A DNA stretch of 50,000 bases from Roseobacter cerasinus (GCF_009811755.1 NZ_BLIV01000002.1:1-50000); one strand, 5' to 3'; positions 17,992-26,782 are shown, counted from the stretch's first letter. Translations and numbers: made by a program. The notes: a model not told the origin generated them from the sequence alone.

Positions 17992-19602
17992 ATGCGATTG
18001 GAATTGACTGGTTTATTCCGGCTTGAGGATCAAGAGGGGAAAGATGTACCGCTCAGTGGACGCTATGGGCCAGCGCTGATTGCGATTCTGGCAACCTCTT
18101 GCCGCAACAGCAGGTCGCGTGATGTTTTGCGGACGATGCTATGGCCGCGGTCACCCGATGAACAAAGCGCCGCCAGCTTGCGAACACTGTTAAATGCCCT
18201 ACGGAAAGAGTTGGGATCACACTCGCACCACCTGATTGCAGACAGAAAGACCGTCCGGCTGCGGGGCGTGACATTGGTGCCGCATCGTGATCCCGCTCAA
18301 ACATTTTTTGAGGATGCCCCCCGCCTTGGGGAAGCATTCGAAGACTGGTTGAGCACGGAGCGCAGTCGCGCGCAGGCGGCAATGCCGACTGCCCAGCCTG
18401 ACGCCGGCGTACGCGCCAACATGCATGCGCGGATCTGTGTAGCAATCTATCCCCCGGACATCTCAACCGACGATGCGCATGCCAACCATTTGGCGGGGCG
18501 CATCATCGGGCAGATGCGCCAGCACCTGTGCCTGATGGACATGACGGACGTGCTGGATCTGTCGATCCTCGACGAATCCGGTATCGCGCCAACCACGCTG
18601 GCGCAGCGCTTGCCGGATGTGGCCTTGCTTGTGTCATTGTCCAAGATCGGCAGTTTTGCCGAGATCAGCATCCGTGCTTTTGATCCGGCAACAAAGCATG
18701 TGCTTTGGAGTGCTTCAATCTCGGCCGATCAATCCACCACCTTCCTGTTTTCTACTGATCAGCTGGATGAATTCGTTAACCAGGCAGTTGATGCGCTCAA
18801 CGTTGCTTGCCTGCGTCTGGTTGAAAGTGGGCGGATCGGTCGCGATGCGGCGCCACAGTCGATCTTTGGCGCCGTGCACAAAGTGTTGGGGATGTCGGTG
18901 CGGGGGCAGTCGGCAGCACGGCAGTTCTTTCGCAGCAAAGCAGAGCTCGAGAATTCAGCGATTGCCGCGGCATGGTACGCGTTTTCACTGGCCAATACAC
19001 TGGGCGAAGGTGGCGACCGACAGAATATCCTTGAAGAAGCGGATGCCTATTGCCGCCGTGCGGTAGCGCTTGACCCGTCTAATGCGCTGGCGCTTGCACT
19101 TGTCGCTCATGTGCAGGGCTTTGTGCTGCGTCGCTTGGAAATTGGAGCAGAACTGGCACAAACCGCCCGCCAGATCGCGCCGACACTGGCTATTGCATGG
19201 GATATGTCGGCAATGAACTCGCTTTACCGTGGACAGGTCGCGGAAGCTGCAGAGTTCAGCGAGAAGGCCGTGCGGTTGGGCCGCTTCAGCCCTTACAAAC
19301 CGCTATTTGAAAGCTCGCAGGCAATCACTACGTCGCTTGCCGGAAAGCATGCTGAGGCTATCATGATCGCGGGCCGTGTGCTGGACCGGGTGCCGCATTT
19401 CCTAGCGGTTGAACGGCATCTCGCTGGTAGCTTGGCAGCAGCAGGGCGGCTTGATGACAGCCGCCGCCTGATCCGAAAGGTGCAGACCCGCGACCCGGGG
19501 TTTGTTGCCGCGCACCTGGCTGACCCTGACTATCCGCTGCCCTCGCCACAAAGCGTTGATTTGATCCAGCGCGGCTTTTCCAGCGTGGGTGCATTGATTT
19601 GA
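17992..19602 (+). CDS. SARP/CyaB-like transcriptional regulator with TPR C-terminus
   Basis: The 536-residue protein starts with a winged-helix domain of the SARP/OmpR type (MRLELTGLFRLEDQEGKDVP, then LRTMLWPRSPDEQSAASLRT and ALRKEL). Next comes a TolB-like middle domain (ICVAIYPPD ... LLVSLSKIGSFAEISIRAFD ... VLWSAS), and then about 230 residues of TPR-like helices (YCRRAVALDPSNALALALVA, ALAIAWDMSAMNSLYRGQ). I choose the ATG at 17,992 because members of the group begin directly with the first strand. A GTG at 17,971 with AAGG upstream is the alternative. No nucleotide-binding domain is present. The protein probably senses a partner through its TPRs and activates the protease genes that follow 18 bases downstream. 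Confidence 0.8.
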   Translation: MRLELTGLFRLEDQEGKDVPLSGRYGPALIAILATSCRNSRSRDVLRTMLWPRSPDEQSAASLRTLLNALRKELGSHSHHLIADRKTVRLRGVTLVPHRDPAQTFFEDAPRLGEAFEDWLSTERSRAQAAMPTAQPDAGVRANMHARICVAIYPPDISTDDAHANHLAGRIIGQMRQHLCLMDMTDVLDLSILDESGIAPTTLAQRLPDVALLVSLSKIGSFAEISIRAFDPATKHVLWSASISADQSTTFLFSTDQLDEFVNQAVDALNVACLRLVESGRIGRDAAPQSIFGAVHKVLGMSVRGQSAARQFFRSKAELENSAIAAAWYAFSLANTLGEGGDRQNILEEADAYCRRAVALDPSNALALALVAHVQGFVLRRLEIGAELAQTARQIAPTLAIAWDMSAMNSLYRGQVAEAAEFSEKAVRLGRFSPYKPLFESSQAITTSLAGKHAEAIMIAGRVLDRVPHFLAVERHLAGSLAAAGRLDDSRRLIRKVQTRDPGFVAAHLADPDYPLPSPQSVDLIQRGFSSVGALI

Positions 19603-19620
19603 AACAAGGGAGATTGACAG

Positions 19621-22224
19621 ATGAATATTTCACGTCGTGCGTTCTTGCTGAGCTCTGCCAGCGCGACATTTGTACCGTGGGCGCCGTCGCCCGCAATGGC
19701 GCTGGAGAGTTGTCAGGTACCGGCACGTACTGGCAGTCTGGCCGCCCGAGTGCGTGGTCATGTCTTAGGTGCGCCATTCACACCGGTCCCCATTCTTGAT
19801 GCCTGCCACCGGCCAGATAATATGGCACCCTTGGACCTTGCCGGTCTCTGGGCACAAACGACACGCAGTTTTCTAGTGCCCGGCGATGAGGGTGGTGTCG
19901 GCACGCGTCTTCTTACCACAACCGACGAACCTGATGACGCGCTGTTTGATGGCCCACTGGCAAGTTGCTACAGCGACGGCGGCGGGTTTCCTGCAAACAT
20001 ATTCCGAGCCACAAACGAGGGTGGCACGGGCCGGGGACGTGGGCGCGGAAGGGGCAGAGGGCGCGGACGCGGCAGAGGCCGTGGTAGGGGGCGCGGGCGA
20101 GGCCGTAACCAGACATCTGTGCAGGCGGCGCTCGATCGATCGTTCGAGGAAGAGACGGAATACTATCGAAGGCGCGTCGTCCAAACGCTCCCCACCATGG
20201 TTGAGCTGTTGCGCACTGGGGTACAGGGGCAGCCTTTCTTCCTGCCCGATCCCGCTTACACAGGACCCGTCTTTGCCGCAGAAATCGCGGATCTGATCGC
20301 GCTGCAGAAAGACGCAGAACGAGCGGCGCGCGAGGAAGAGATCCTCGCTGAGATCGACGATATCGCCACCCCGTTTCTGGCGGAACTCGATGATTTTGGT
20401 GGTCCACCCGGCGGCGTGCTCCGCCTGATCAATCTGATGGATATGGCGGGCCTGACCATCGGTTATCATTTCAAACGCATCTTTGGTCGCCCGCGCCCTC
20501 ACATTGCGGATCCCCGGATTGACCCACTGATCGATGTCCCGACCCATTCGGCCTATCCCAGTGCGCATGCAGTCCAGACCCATCTGATCGCTCATGCGTT
20601 GGCCGAGGTGTACGAAGATAACGCACTGGTTGCGGATCTGTTCGATGTCGCCGCGCGCATCAGCATCAATCGCGAATGGGCCGGGGTGCATTATGCGTCC
20701 GACACCGAAGCAGGCATGCAGATCGCACAGGCGGTTTTCCCCATCCTGCGGCTGGTGATGGACGAGGTGTTCGTGGATGCCATTGCCGAGCTGAACACCC
20801 CGCATGATGCCCATTGCCATCTGCTGGGCGATCTGCGACGGCCCCTGATCCCCCCGCAATCAGAAGACCCCGACCCAGACGGGTTGCCATGGAACCTCGA
20901 CGCGCTTGGATTGGCTACCATCTCTGACGGGGAAATGGGTGACGCTATTGTAGTGGGCATGATCGACGGTGCCGTTGCGGTGCGGCACCCGGCCCTTGCC
21001 GCCGGGATGCCCCGGTTCGAGAATGTCGACTACCCCGTCCCTGCTGGTGACGAATGGTGTATGTCGTCAAAGGGCATCGGGCATGGCACGGCGATGGCCG
21101 GTCTTGTCATCGGGCAGGAAGGCGCCAGACGCTATGGCGTCGCGCCGGGCGCAGAGCTTTACCCGATCAGAGCGGCCAACCTGTCCGGTGACAGGCACGA
21201 AAACCGGGTGACGCTCGCCCTGCGTGTGTTAGAGGCCGGGCTGGCAGGTGATCGCTTCATCTCTGATATCAACTGCGAAGCCGATCGGACCATAGCAGCC
21301 AAGCTTGGCGTGCTGCTTTTGTCGCTGGATTTTCAGCGGCCGGATGCGGCCGCAGCAGGCTATCTCGACATGGCAAAGATCGCTGAATTACGCGCGGATG
21401 ATCCCGATGCTGCAACGGCGTTGATCGATGCGGTCGATCCCGAAAACGCGGTTGATCCCTTCGTGCTGGCCATCTTGATCGTGCAAAGCCAGATCGCCGT
21501 CGTGATCCCGGCAGGCAATAGCGGCGCGCAAAACCTCGCCTACCCCGCCGCCTTTGATGACTATGCGCCGGTCCTGCAGGCGATCATAGATGATGAAACG
21601 CGGCCCAAAGTTATCAGCACGGTAGCCGCATTGTTGCGTCAGTTCAGCGCAACGCTGGAGGACGATGTATTAGGTGATGCCACGGATCTTGTCACCGAAG
21701 CTACGACATTGCTGGCGCAAGGCTTGGCAGCGCAGGAGGAGGAGACCGGCGCAAGTCTTGATGCCTTTGAAAGCACCGGCATAGTGGTTGTTGGGGCCAG
21801 CAGCCCAATTGATGGCGCCCTGACAAAAACGAATTACAGCCAGTCTGGCCCAGGTCTTTGCGTGATGGGCCCCTCGGATGGAGATCATAACCCGCCTTAC
21901 CGGTGCCCCACATCGCAGGTGCCTGCGCCGGGTTTTGGGTCGGCGCAGAACAGCCGCCCCGTGCGAACACTGGATATCCTAGGCCCCGGCGGCTTTGCCG
22001 ATGATCCGCTGGCGGATGAAAGCCATTCGGGGCAGGCAACCGGTTTTGGGGGAACATCTGCGGCAGCAGCACAGATTGCCGGGGCGATTGCGATCATCGC
22101 CTCGCGCATGAATGATCCGCTGTTACTGACAGGACCACAGCTGCGCGCTGATCTGATCGACTTGGCGGGCGACGATTACTCGCCAACAACCGGCTACGGG
22201 CCGATCAACCTCGGGGGGCTTTAG
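19621..22224 (+). CDS. Tat-exported PAP2/haloperoxidase-like domain fused to subtilisin (S8) protease
   Basis: The 867-residue protein opens with a Tat signal (MNISRRAFLLSSASATF ... PAMA). Thirteen Gly-Arg dipeptides span residues 137-162. A PAP2/vanadium-haloperoxidase core follows: KRIFGRPRP near 284, PSAH at 313-316, and NREWAGVHYASD with Arg351, His357 and Asp361. From ~440 a subtilisin domain carries Asp449 (GMIDG), His488 (GHGTAMAG), Asn633 (PAGNSGA) and Ser813 (GGTSAAAAQ), a complete triad with oxyanion Asn. Long insertions separate the His and Ser motifs. PAP2 enzymes remove phosphate from lipids or, with vanadate, oxidise halides; which applies is open. The stop is one base from the next gene, so translation is coupled. 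Both catalytic halves look intact. Confidence 0.85.
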   Translation: MNISRRAFLLSSASATFVPWAPSPAMALESCQVPARTGSLAARVRGHVLGAPFTPVPILDACHRPDNMAPLDLAGLWAQTTRSFLVPGDEGGVGTRLLTTTDEPDDALFDGPLASCYSDGGGFPANIFRATNEGGTGRGRGRGRGRGRGRGRGRGRGRGRGRNQTSVQAALDRSFEEETEYYRRRVVQTLPTMVELLRTGVQGQPFFLPDPAYTGPVFAAEIADLIALQKDAERAAREEEILAEIDDIATPFLAELDDFGGPPGGVLRLINLMDMAGLTIGYHFKRIFGRPRPHIADPRIDPLIDVPTHSAYPSAHAVQTHLIAHALAEVYEDNALVADLFDVAARISINREWAGVHYASDTEAGMQIAQAVFPILRLVMDEVFVDAIAELNTPHDAHCHLLGDLRRPLIPPQSEDPDPDGLPWNLDALGLATISDGEMGDAIVVGMIDGAVAVRHPALAAGMPRFENVDYPVPAGDEWCMSSKGIGHGTAMAGLVIGQEGARRYGVAPGAELYPIRAANLSGDRHENRVTLALRVLEAGLAGDRFISDINCEADRTIAAKLGVLLLSLDFQRPDAAAAGYLDMAKIAELRADDPDAATALIDAVDPENAVDPFVLAILIVQSQIAVVIPAGNSGAQNLAYPAAFDDYAPVLQAIIDDETRPKVISTVAALLRQFSATLEDDVLGDATDLVTEATTLLAQGLAAQEEETGASLDAFESTGIVVVGASSPIDGALTKTNYSQSGPGLCVMGPSDGDHNPPYRCPTSQVPAPGFGSAQNSRPVRTLDILGPGGFADDPLADESHSGQATGFGGTSAAAAQIAGAIAIIASRMNDPLLLTGPQLRADLIDLAGDDYSPTTGYGPINLGGL

Positions 22225-22225
22225 A

Positions 22226-23680
22226 ATGAAACCGTTGCAAGCTTCGCTGCTCATTGCCGGATTGGCACTGGCCCTCGTCCAGGATGCTTTCGCTGAAGAG
22301 CATATCGATCTGACACTTGAGCGTCCGGCGCTGCCGCTGGACCAGTTCATCGCGCGCGCCGGGGAAAGTAGGATCAACCAAACTACGCGTGGCGACGACA
22401 CTTTTGCCGTGCCAGACGCGACCCGCGGCCAACTGGATCAGCTGCTTGACGAGGTTCTGCGGCGCAATCCGCGGTTTACTGACGGGATCGTTGAACTCAG
22501 CGACGGGCGTCGGCTGACCATCGGTCGGCGGGGGCCGCAATTTCTCGTCAGCCCTACCAGCGGTGTGGTTGGCAACCTGCCGACGAATTTACCGCCCTCT
22601 GCGGGAGGGGTACCTACCGTGCTTCGGATCATCGATAATGAAGGGAGAATTATCAAGAATACCGGTCCTCAATCGGCGGGCCTGAGGGCGGAAGAGGGCG
22701 CACTACCATGTGGTGCAAACACCGGTGATCCGAATACCCATTGCGCACTGTCGACCGTGAGGCTCTTGGATCGGGATGTCGGGCTCTTTTGTACGGGCGT
22801 TGTGATTACAGAGCAGCATGTACTGACGGCGGCGCATTGCCTGTGTGACAAGGAACCTGCCAATCTGCATGTCAAATTTGGCGCAGGTCCGTTCTTTTAC
22901 GGCTTACAAGTGTCGGATGAAATTGCCTTCTTTGACGGCGGTACGGGCACACATTGTGCTACCGGTCAAATCAGTGAGATCAGCTCAGACAATGGCGACC
23001 TGGCCGTACTCAAGCTGGTCGACCCGGACCCGGACGATGATCGGAGCCCGCTTGATGTGGTTGCGGCGGGGATTTTGCAAAGGGGTATCGATGCAGGCGA
23101 AACACTTGATGCAGAAGAATTGGCACGCCAGCGCGCAATGATCGGCAAGGTGGCGGATTGTGAAGATGAGTGCGACGAACCCAGCGTGATTTGGGACCCT
23201 GATCAGGCGTTTGGCAATGGTTTTGCAACTTGGGGCTGGGGCGATGGGCCTGATGGCGTTGCGGGCACCAAGCGCGGAATGATCTACCCGTTGGCACAGA
23301 TGCTGCCTTGTCATGGCGGACAGGAAAACAACCGATGCCAGGGGCTACAAGAGGCACTTTTTCAGGACCGCGAACACGGGCTTTGTGCTGGTGACAGCGG
23401 AGGCGGCGTGTTCAAAGCAGCTAACCCGGCCCCTGAAACGCGTGCCGAAGACCTTGCCGGATACGGCCTTTGGGCGCTGATGGGGATTGTCAGCGGCGAT
23501 ATCGCGCCCGCCGACTGTCACAACGCAAATGGGCATCTGCTCGCCCAGCATCACCCGCGCAACATAACCCGGGTGGACACTCCGCAGGTTATCGATTGGC
23601 TGAATACGGTCACCGATGACGGGATCATGCGCAGCCCGGTGCGCTTGACCTACGACACCCAATTGGCGGGTGACCTTTAA
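22226..23680 (+). CDS. Secreted chymotrypsin-fold (S1) serine protease
   Basis: The 484-residue protein begins with a Sec signal (MKPLQASLLIAGLALALVQ ... AFA, cleaved before EEH). About 150 residues of pro-region follow, then a protease domain with the triad His204 (LTAAHC), Asp258 (NGDLAVLKL) and Ser391 (CAGDSGGG). The 42-58 disulfide Cys pair is present. The residue equivalent to position 189 at the base of the S1 pocket is Gly (HGLCAGDS), not Asp. Trypsin-like Arg/Lys specificity is therefore unlikely, and an elastase- or chymotrypsin-like preference is more plausible. The domain also has two acidic Asp-rich loops (DPDPDDD). It starts one base after the PAP2-subtilisin stop. Confidence 0.87.
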   Translation: MKPLQASLLIAGLALALVQDAFAEEHIDLTLERPALPLDQFIARAGESRINQTTRGDDTFAVPDATRGQLDQLLDEVLRRNPRFTDGIVELSDGRRLTIGRRGPQFLVSPTSGVVGNLPTNLPPSAGGVPTVLRIIDNEGRIIKNTGPQSAGLRAEEGALPCGANTGDPNTHCALSTVRLLDRDVGLFCTGVVITEQHVLTAAHCLCDKEPANLHVKFGAGPFFYGLQVSDEIAFFDGGTGTHCATGQISEISSDNGDLAVLKLVDPDPDDDRSPLDVVAAGILQRGIDAGETLDAEELARQRAMIGKVADCEDECDEPSVIWDPDQAFGNGFATWGWGDGPDGVAGTKRGMIYPLAQMLPCHGGQENNRCQGLQEALFQDREHGLCAGDSGGGVFKAANPAPETRAEDLAGYGLWALMGIVSGDIAPADCHNANGHLLAQHHPRNITRVDTPQVIDWLNTVTDDGIMRSPVRLTYDTQLAGDL

Positions 23681-24302
23681 GCGCTCGCATCGTTTCCCAA
23701 AAATGCCGCGCGCCGCGGCATTCACCGGCAAGGCCGTACTGACCGCGATCTCGGGTGCACGGGGAAATGTTGATCCTGACGACGCATTTGTTGCAATGGT
23801 CACGCTGGAGTAACAACGCATGATCCTCCAAGTGGCAGGCGGTACAGCCGCCCCGGGGGGTAAAGTTGTTTTTTCAGATGTGCGGCGCATCAAAAAGCCT
23901 GCAAAAAGGCGGGTACAAACAAACACCGCCGCAACTTTGACGGCTTCCTTTGCAGTCTGAATTGCTTCTTCAAAGCGGACACTGGGATAAAAATAGGCTA
24001 AAAGCGGGGCTCGGCAGCGAGCGTCTGGCAGGCCGCTTGCCGCATGATCGCCAACAAGATCCGAAAACTTCGAAAGCGTGGGCACAGCCGTGCCCACGCT
24101 TCATCGTATTCACAACAGAGATTTGCAGCAAAGGCCCCACTCGGTGCGGGTCTTCGTTGGTTTTGATGACTTTTTGATCAATGCCTGACGCCTCTCTGAC
24201 CGTGCAATGCCGCTGCATTGATGGCGGGCGCGCATACCAACGGCGGGCATGAGGCCCAACGCCCTTCTTGGGGCGCTCATTTCGAAAAAGGACTTACAGA
24301 AA
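23681..24302. other. 620-base gap inside the protease locus
   Basis: Two very short plus-strand frames are possible: 23,703-23,813 (36 codons, with AISGARGNVDPDDAFVAMVT, quite protein-like) and 23,820-23,960 (46 codons, basic). Neither has a strong ribosome binding site. Hairpins occur at 23,702-23,724 (AATGCCGCG/CGCGGCATT) and 24,075-24,099 (AGCGTGGGCAC/GTGCCCACGCT). The second could end transcription from the upstream genes, so the two genes that follow may have their own promoter. A long minus-strand frame across this gap runs antisense into the protease and is a shadow. Confidence 0.45.
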
Positions 24303-24779
24303 ATGGCTAAGAAAGATGTGGGGAACACCCCCAGCGATGCAATCGATGAACCCATGGTCGATGATACCGGCGACATGGAGTTTGACGCGCTGTTCGACGA
24401 CATCTCCGAAGAGTTCGGTGTTGTCGCAGAGGCTGACAGTGGCGGATATGATGCGTTGAATGCGGCACTTGTCGGGACAGAGTTTGAGGCCCCAGCCACC
24501 GAAAGCGGTGGGACTGCCCGGCTCTTTGACATTGCCGATGGTGCAGTTACTGAAAGCGGCGCGGCGGATGAGGCCGAGGTCTTTGGCTTCATCAAACGCC
24601 GGTTCAAGAAGCGTGCGCTGCAGGCGATGCGTGCCTTGATCCGCAAGGTTCGGAGCGCACGGAAATACGCCAAATGCATACCACAGCTGCTGAAGGTCAT
24701 CGCGGCCGTGAAAGCAAAGCGGTGGGGTACAGCGATCAAAGAGGCGCTGGCGACCTGGCGCTGCATCCGCCGCGCGTAA
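24303..24779 (+). CDS. Acidic-leader / cationic-core small protein, candidate pro-peptide
   Basis: I place the start at 24,303. AAAAGGA lies upstream, and the next gene has a similar leader. The first ~98 of 158 residues are strongly acidic (for example EPMVDDTGDMEFDALFDDIS). The last ~60 are strongly basic and helix-forming, with about 20 Lys/Arg and one acidic residue (FGFIKRRFKKRALQAMRALI, then KVRSARKYAKCIPQLLKVIA and WRCIRRA). Two Cys could pair. The border reads ADEAEVFGFIKRR, with a Glu just before the basic part. There is no signal peptide. The layout resembles pro-forms of cationic antimicrobial peptides, where the acidic part masks the basic one. A protease inhibitor or scaffold is an alternative. 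No family is recognised. Confidence 0.75.
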   Translation: MAKKDVGNTPSDAIDEPMVDDTGDMEFDALFDDISEEFGVVAEADSGGYDALNAALVGTEFEAPATESGGTARLFDIADGAVTESGAADEAEVFGFIKRRFKKRALQAMRALIRKVRSARKYAKCIPQLLKVIAAVKAKRWGTAIKEALATWRCIRRA

Positions 24780-24855
24780 GGTGGCGGTGAAGGGGTGCCT
24801 CGATCCTCCCGCGTGGCACCCTGACCGAATAAGTTTTCAGACAAGGATTTAACAG

Positions 24856-25854
24856 ATGACACACGCAAGTATGGACACAGGCAACTGCGGCTGTGGCGAA
24901 ACCGGGATCGATTCACAGATCGATATGGGGAACGCCAGCAAAGAAACCGGCCCACTGATCCCGGAAACCAATCCTGCCACGATCGAACAGGGTTTTGACG
25001 GGGAAACCCATGGTGGCGGACAGCTTGAGACCGTTGCTGGCTTTGACGTGGGCCGCGCCATGGTTGATGTAATCGGCACAATGGAAAGCAGCGCCTTGCC
25101 GCGAAACTATGGTGCCATGTTGGATGCTGGCACGGCGCACTACGAAGGCAATGTGAACCTGCGCAGAGAGGCACCCGAGTCGGTCTGCGGACGGGATGAC
25201 CGGGCGCATATCTCGAATGTCACACAGCCTCCGTGGCGCATGACGGCACAGCTTTTTATCACGGCGGCCAATGGTGACCAATATGTTGGCACTGGTTGGT
25301 TCATCGCGCCGACAATTCTGGTAACGGCGGGGCATTGTGTGCATTCGGGCCGGAGTGGCGGCTGGGCCCAGCAGATCGAGGTGGTTCCTGGGATGAACGG
25401 ACGGCACAGACCCTTTGGTTCTGCGGTCAGCAAGCAATTCCGCTCCGTACGTGGCTGGGTCAACAATGGCCGCGTGGAGGAGGACTATGCCTGCATCATT
25501 CTGCCAGATGCCGCCCCGCTTGGCGAAAAGACCGGCTGGTTCGGATTTGCAAGCTTTAGTGATGCTAAACTGAAAAACTCACTGATCAACACGTCTGGCT
25601 ATCCCGCCGACAAAAGTATCGGCACGCAATGGTTCAATGGCGGTCGCCTGACCGAAATTGAGCCACAGCGGCTGCACTATCTCGTTGATACTTTTGGCGG
25701 GCAAAGCGGCAGTGCTGTCTGGCACAATGAGGTTGGAACCCGTCGGCGATATGCAGTCGGCATCCACAATTATGGTGGCTGCAACAACAAGGCGACGCGG
25801 ATCAATGACGAGGTCTTTGATGTGCTGAAGGCTTGGAAAGCGATGGGAATATAG
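24856..25854 (+). CDS. V8-like glutamyl endopeptidase (S1B) protease
   Basis: The 332-residue protein has a ~115-residue pro-region with an odd Cys/Gly start (TGNCGCGETG), followed by a protease domain. His160 (VTAGHC), Asp210 (VEEDYACIIL) and Ser284 (GGQSGSAV) form the triad. Thr279, five residues before the Ser, and His in AVGIHNYGG correspond to the two residues that give V8 protease its Glu preference. No Sec or Tat signal is visible. The ATG follows AAGGATTTAACAG. It lies 76 bases behind the acidic/cationic small protein, whose border and leader are rich in Glu. Processing of that protein is the obvious hypothesis but is not shown. Confidence 0.85.
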   Translation: MTHASMDTGNCGCGETGIDSQIDMGNASKETGPLIPETNPATIEQGFDGETHGGGQLETVAGFDVGRAMVDVIGTMESSALPRNYGAMLDAGTAHYEGNVNLRREAPESVCGRDDRAHISNVTQPPWRMTAQLFITAANGDQYVGTGWFIAPTILVTAGHCVHSGRSGGWAQQIEVVPGMNGRHRPFGSAVSKQFRSVRGWVNNGRVEEDYACIILPDAAPLGEKTGWFGFASFSDAKLKNSLINTSGYPADKSIGTQWFNGGRLTEIEPQRLHYLVDTFGGQSGSAVWHNEVGTRRRYAVGIHNYGGCNNKATRINDEVFDVLKAWKAMGI

Positions 25855-26161
25855 AACGATTGCCAGGAACTGTCTTGTATCTCGTGGCGAGAAATTTGGC
25901 AGTTCCGCTCGCACTAGAAAGGTTGGCCACTCTGGACACCCCCGATTTTCAAGGGGCTGGCTTGCCATATAGCGTTTCGAATGAGTAGTGAGATTTCTTG
26001 GAAAAACTATATAGATGTCGAACTCTATGCAGTTCCGGGATGATCCCAGAAATTATGGCGTGCTTGCAACAATTCAGTGATCGTAAGCGAAGCGCAAAAA
26101 AAAGGCGCGGGACAAGTCTTGCGTCACGTGAGCTTGACTCTACAACTCACTACGGCTTGAT
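25855..26161. other. Gap after the protease locus
   Basis: No gene is supported. GGAACTG at ~25,867 and CAGTTCC at ~25,905 could pair and close a loop of about 25 bases, which may mark the end of the transcript. The rest is A+T-richer than the flanking genes. Confidence 0.4.
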
Positions 26162-26728
26162 CTACTCAAGCTCGCTCCGGTGCTCGACATCTGACCAATG
26201 CTTGTTGACGGGCAGTTTGCGCGCCCGCCGCGACACATCATCGTATGTCACCGGCCTGAAATCCCAAACATCGACGCCTACATTGATGGAATTTCGCGAT
26301 CCGCGCCAGTTGTTGTGAACGTGCCCAAACAATTGCAGAGCTTCGCGTCTCGCGTGGTTCCACGTAATCATCGGGTAATGGCACAGCGTGTTCCGCTGCT
26401 TCTTTGGCCCGTCCGGCACCTCTGCCATTAGCGAGACCGAGGACCAACCCAATGACTGGGTTAGATCGCTGTCATGATTGCCAACGATCAGGTGCTTGCA
26501 CGCTCCTGGTAGCTGGTCAAAGATCTGTTGCAGATACGCCGCGTCCTTCGCTGGCGCACCGAAGGCAAAGTCTCCGATGATCCAGAGATCGTCCTCAGGC
26601 TCCACCACCTTCCACATGTTTTCAAGTATGACACCGTCCATATGAGCGGAGGATTTGAATGGGCGGTCGCAAAACCGAATAACGTTCTCATGCCCAAAAT
26701 GGGTGTCTGCCGTGTACCAATTTGTCAT
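26162..26728 (-). CDS. Metallophosphoesterase
   Basis: This 188-residue protein carries all calcineurin-like metal motifs in order: TADTHFGH (D-x-H), GDFAFG, VGNHD, CHYPM and GHVHNN. These bind two metal ions and hydrolyse phosphoesters. Size and motifs match small bacterial phosphoesterases found in phages and plasmids, sometimes with RNA ligases. The natural substrate is unknown. There is no signal peptide. The ATG at 26,728 is next to an IS66 tnpAB pair transcribed in the same direction, 55 bases upstream, so the IS may supply transcription. Confidence 0.9.
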   Translation of the reverse strand: MTNWYTADTHFGHENVIRFCDRPFKSSAHMDGVILENMWKVVEPEDDLWIIGDFAFGAPAKDAAYLQQIFDQLPGACKHLIVGNHDSDLTQSLGWSSVSLMAEVPDGPKKQRNTLCHYPMITWNHARREALQLFGHVHNNWRGSRNSINVGVDVWDFRPVTYDDVSRRARKLPVNKHWSDVEHRSELE

Positions 26729-26782
26729 GTTTGCCGCTTCATACCTGCTGTTTATTTCGAGTCTCAGACGTGTTTGATTGTC

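Noticed and set aside
19873-20859. 328-codon minus-strand frame inside the PAP2-subtilisin gene
   Set aside because: It runs antisense to a gene with conserved catalytic motifs and resembles no protein; it is a GC-rich shadow.
23345-24097. 250-codon minus-strand frame across the end of the S1 protease gene
   Set aside because: It overlaps the protease in antisense and has no start signal or motif.
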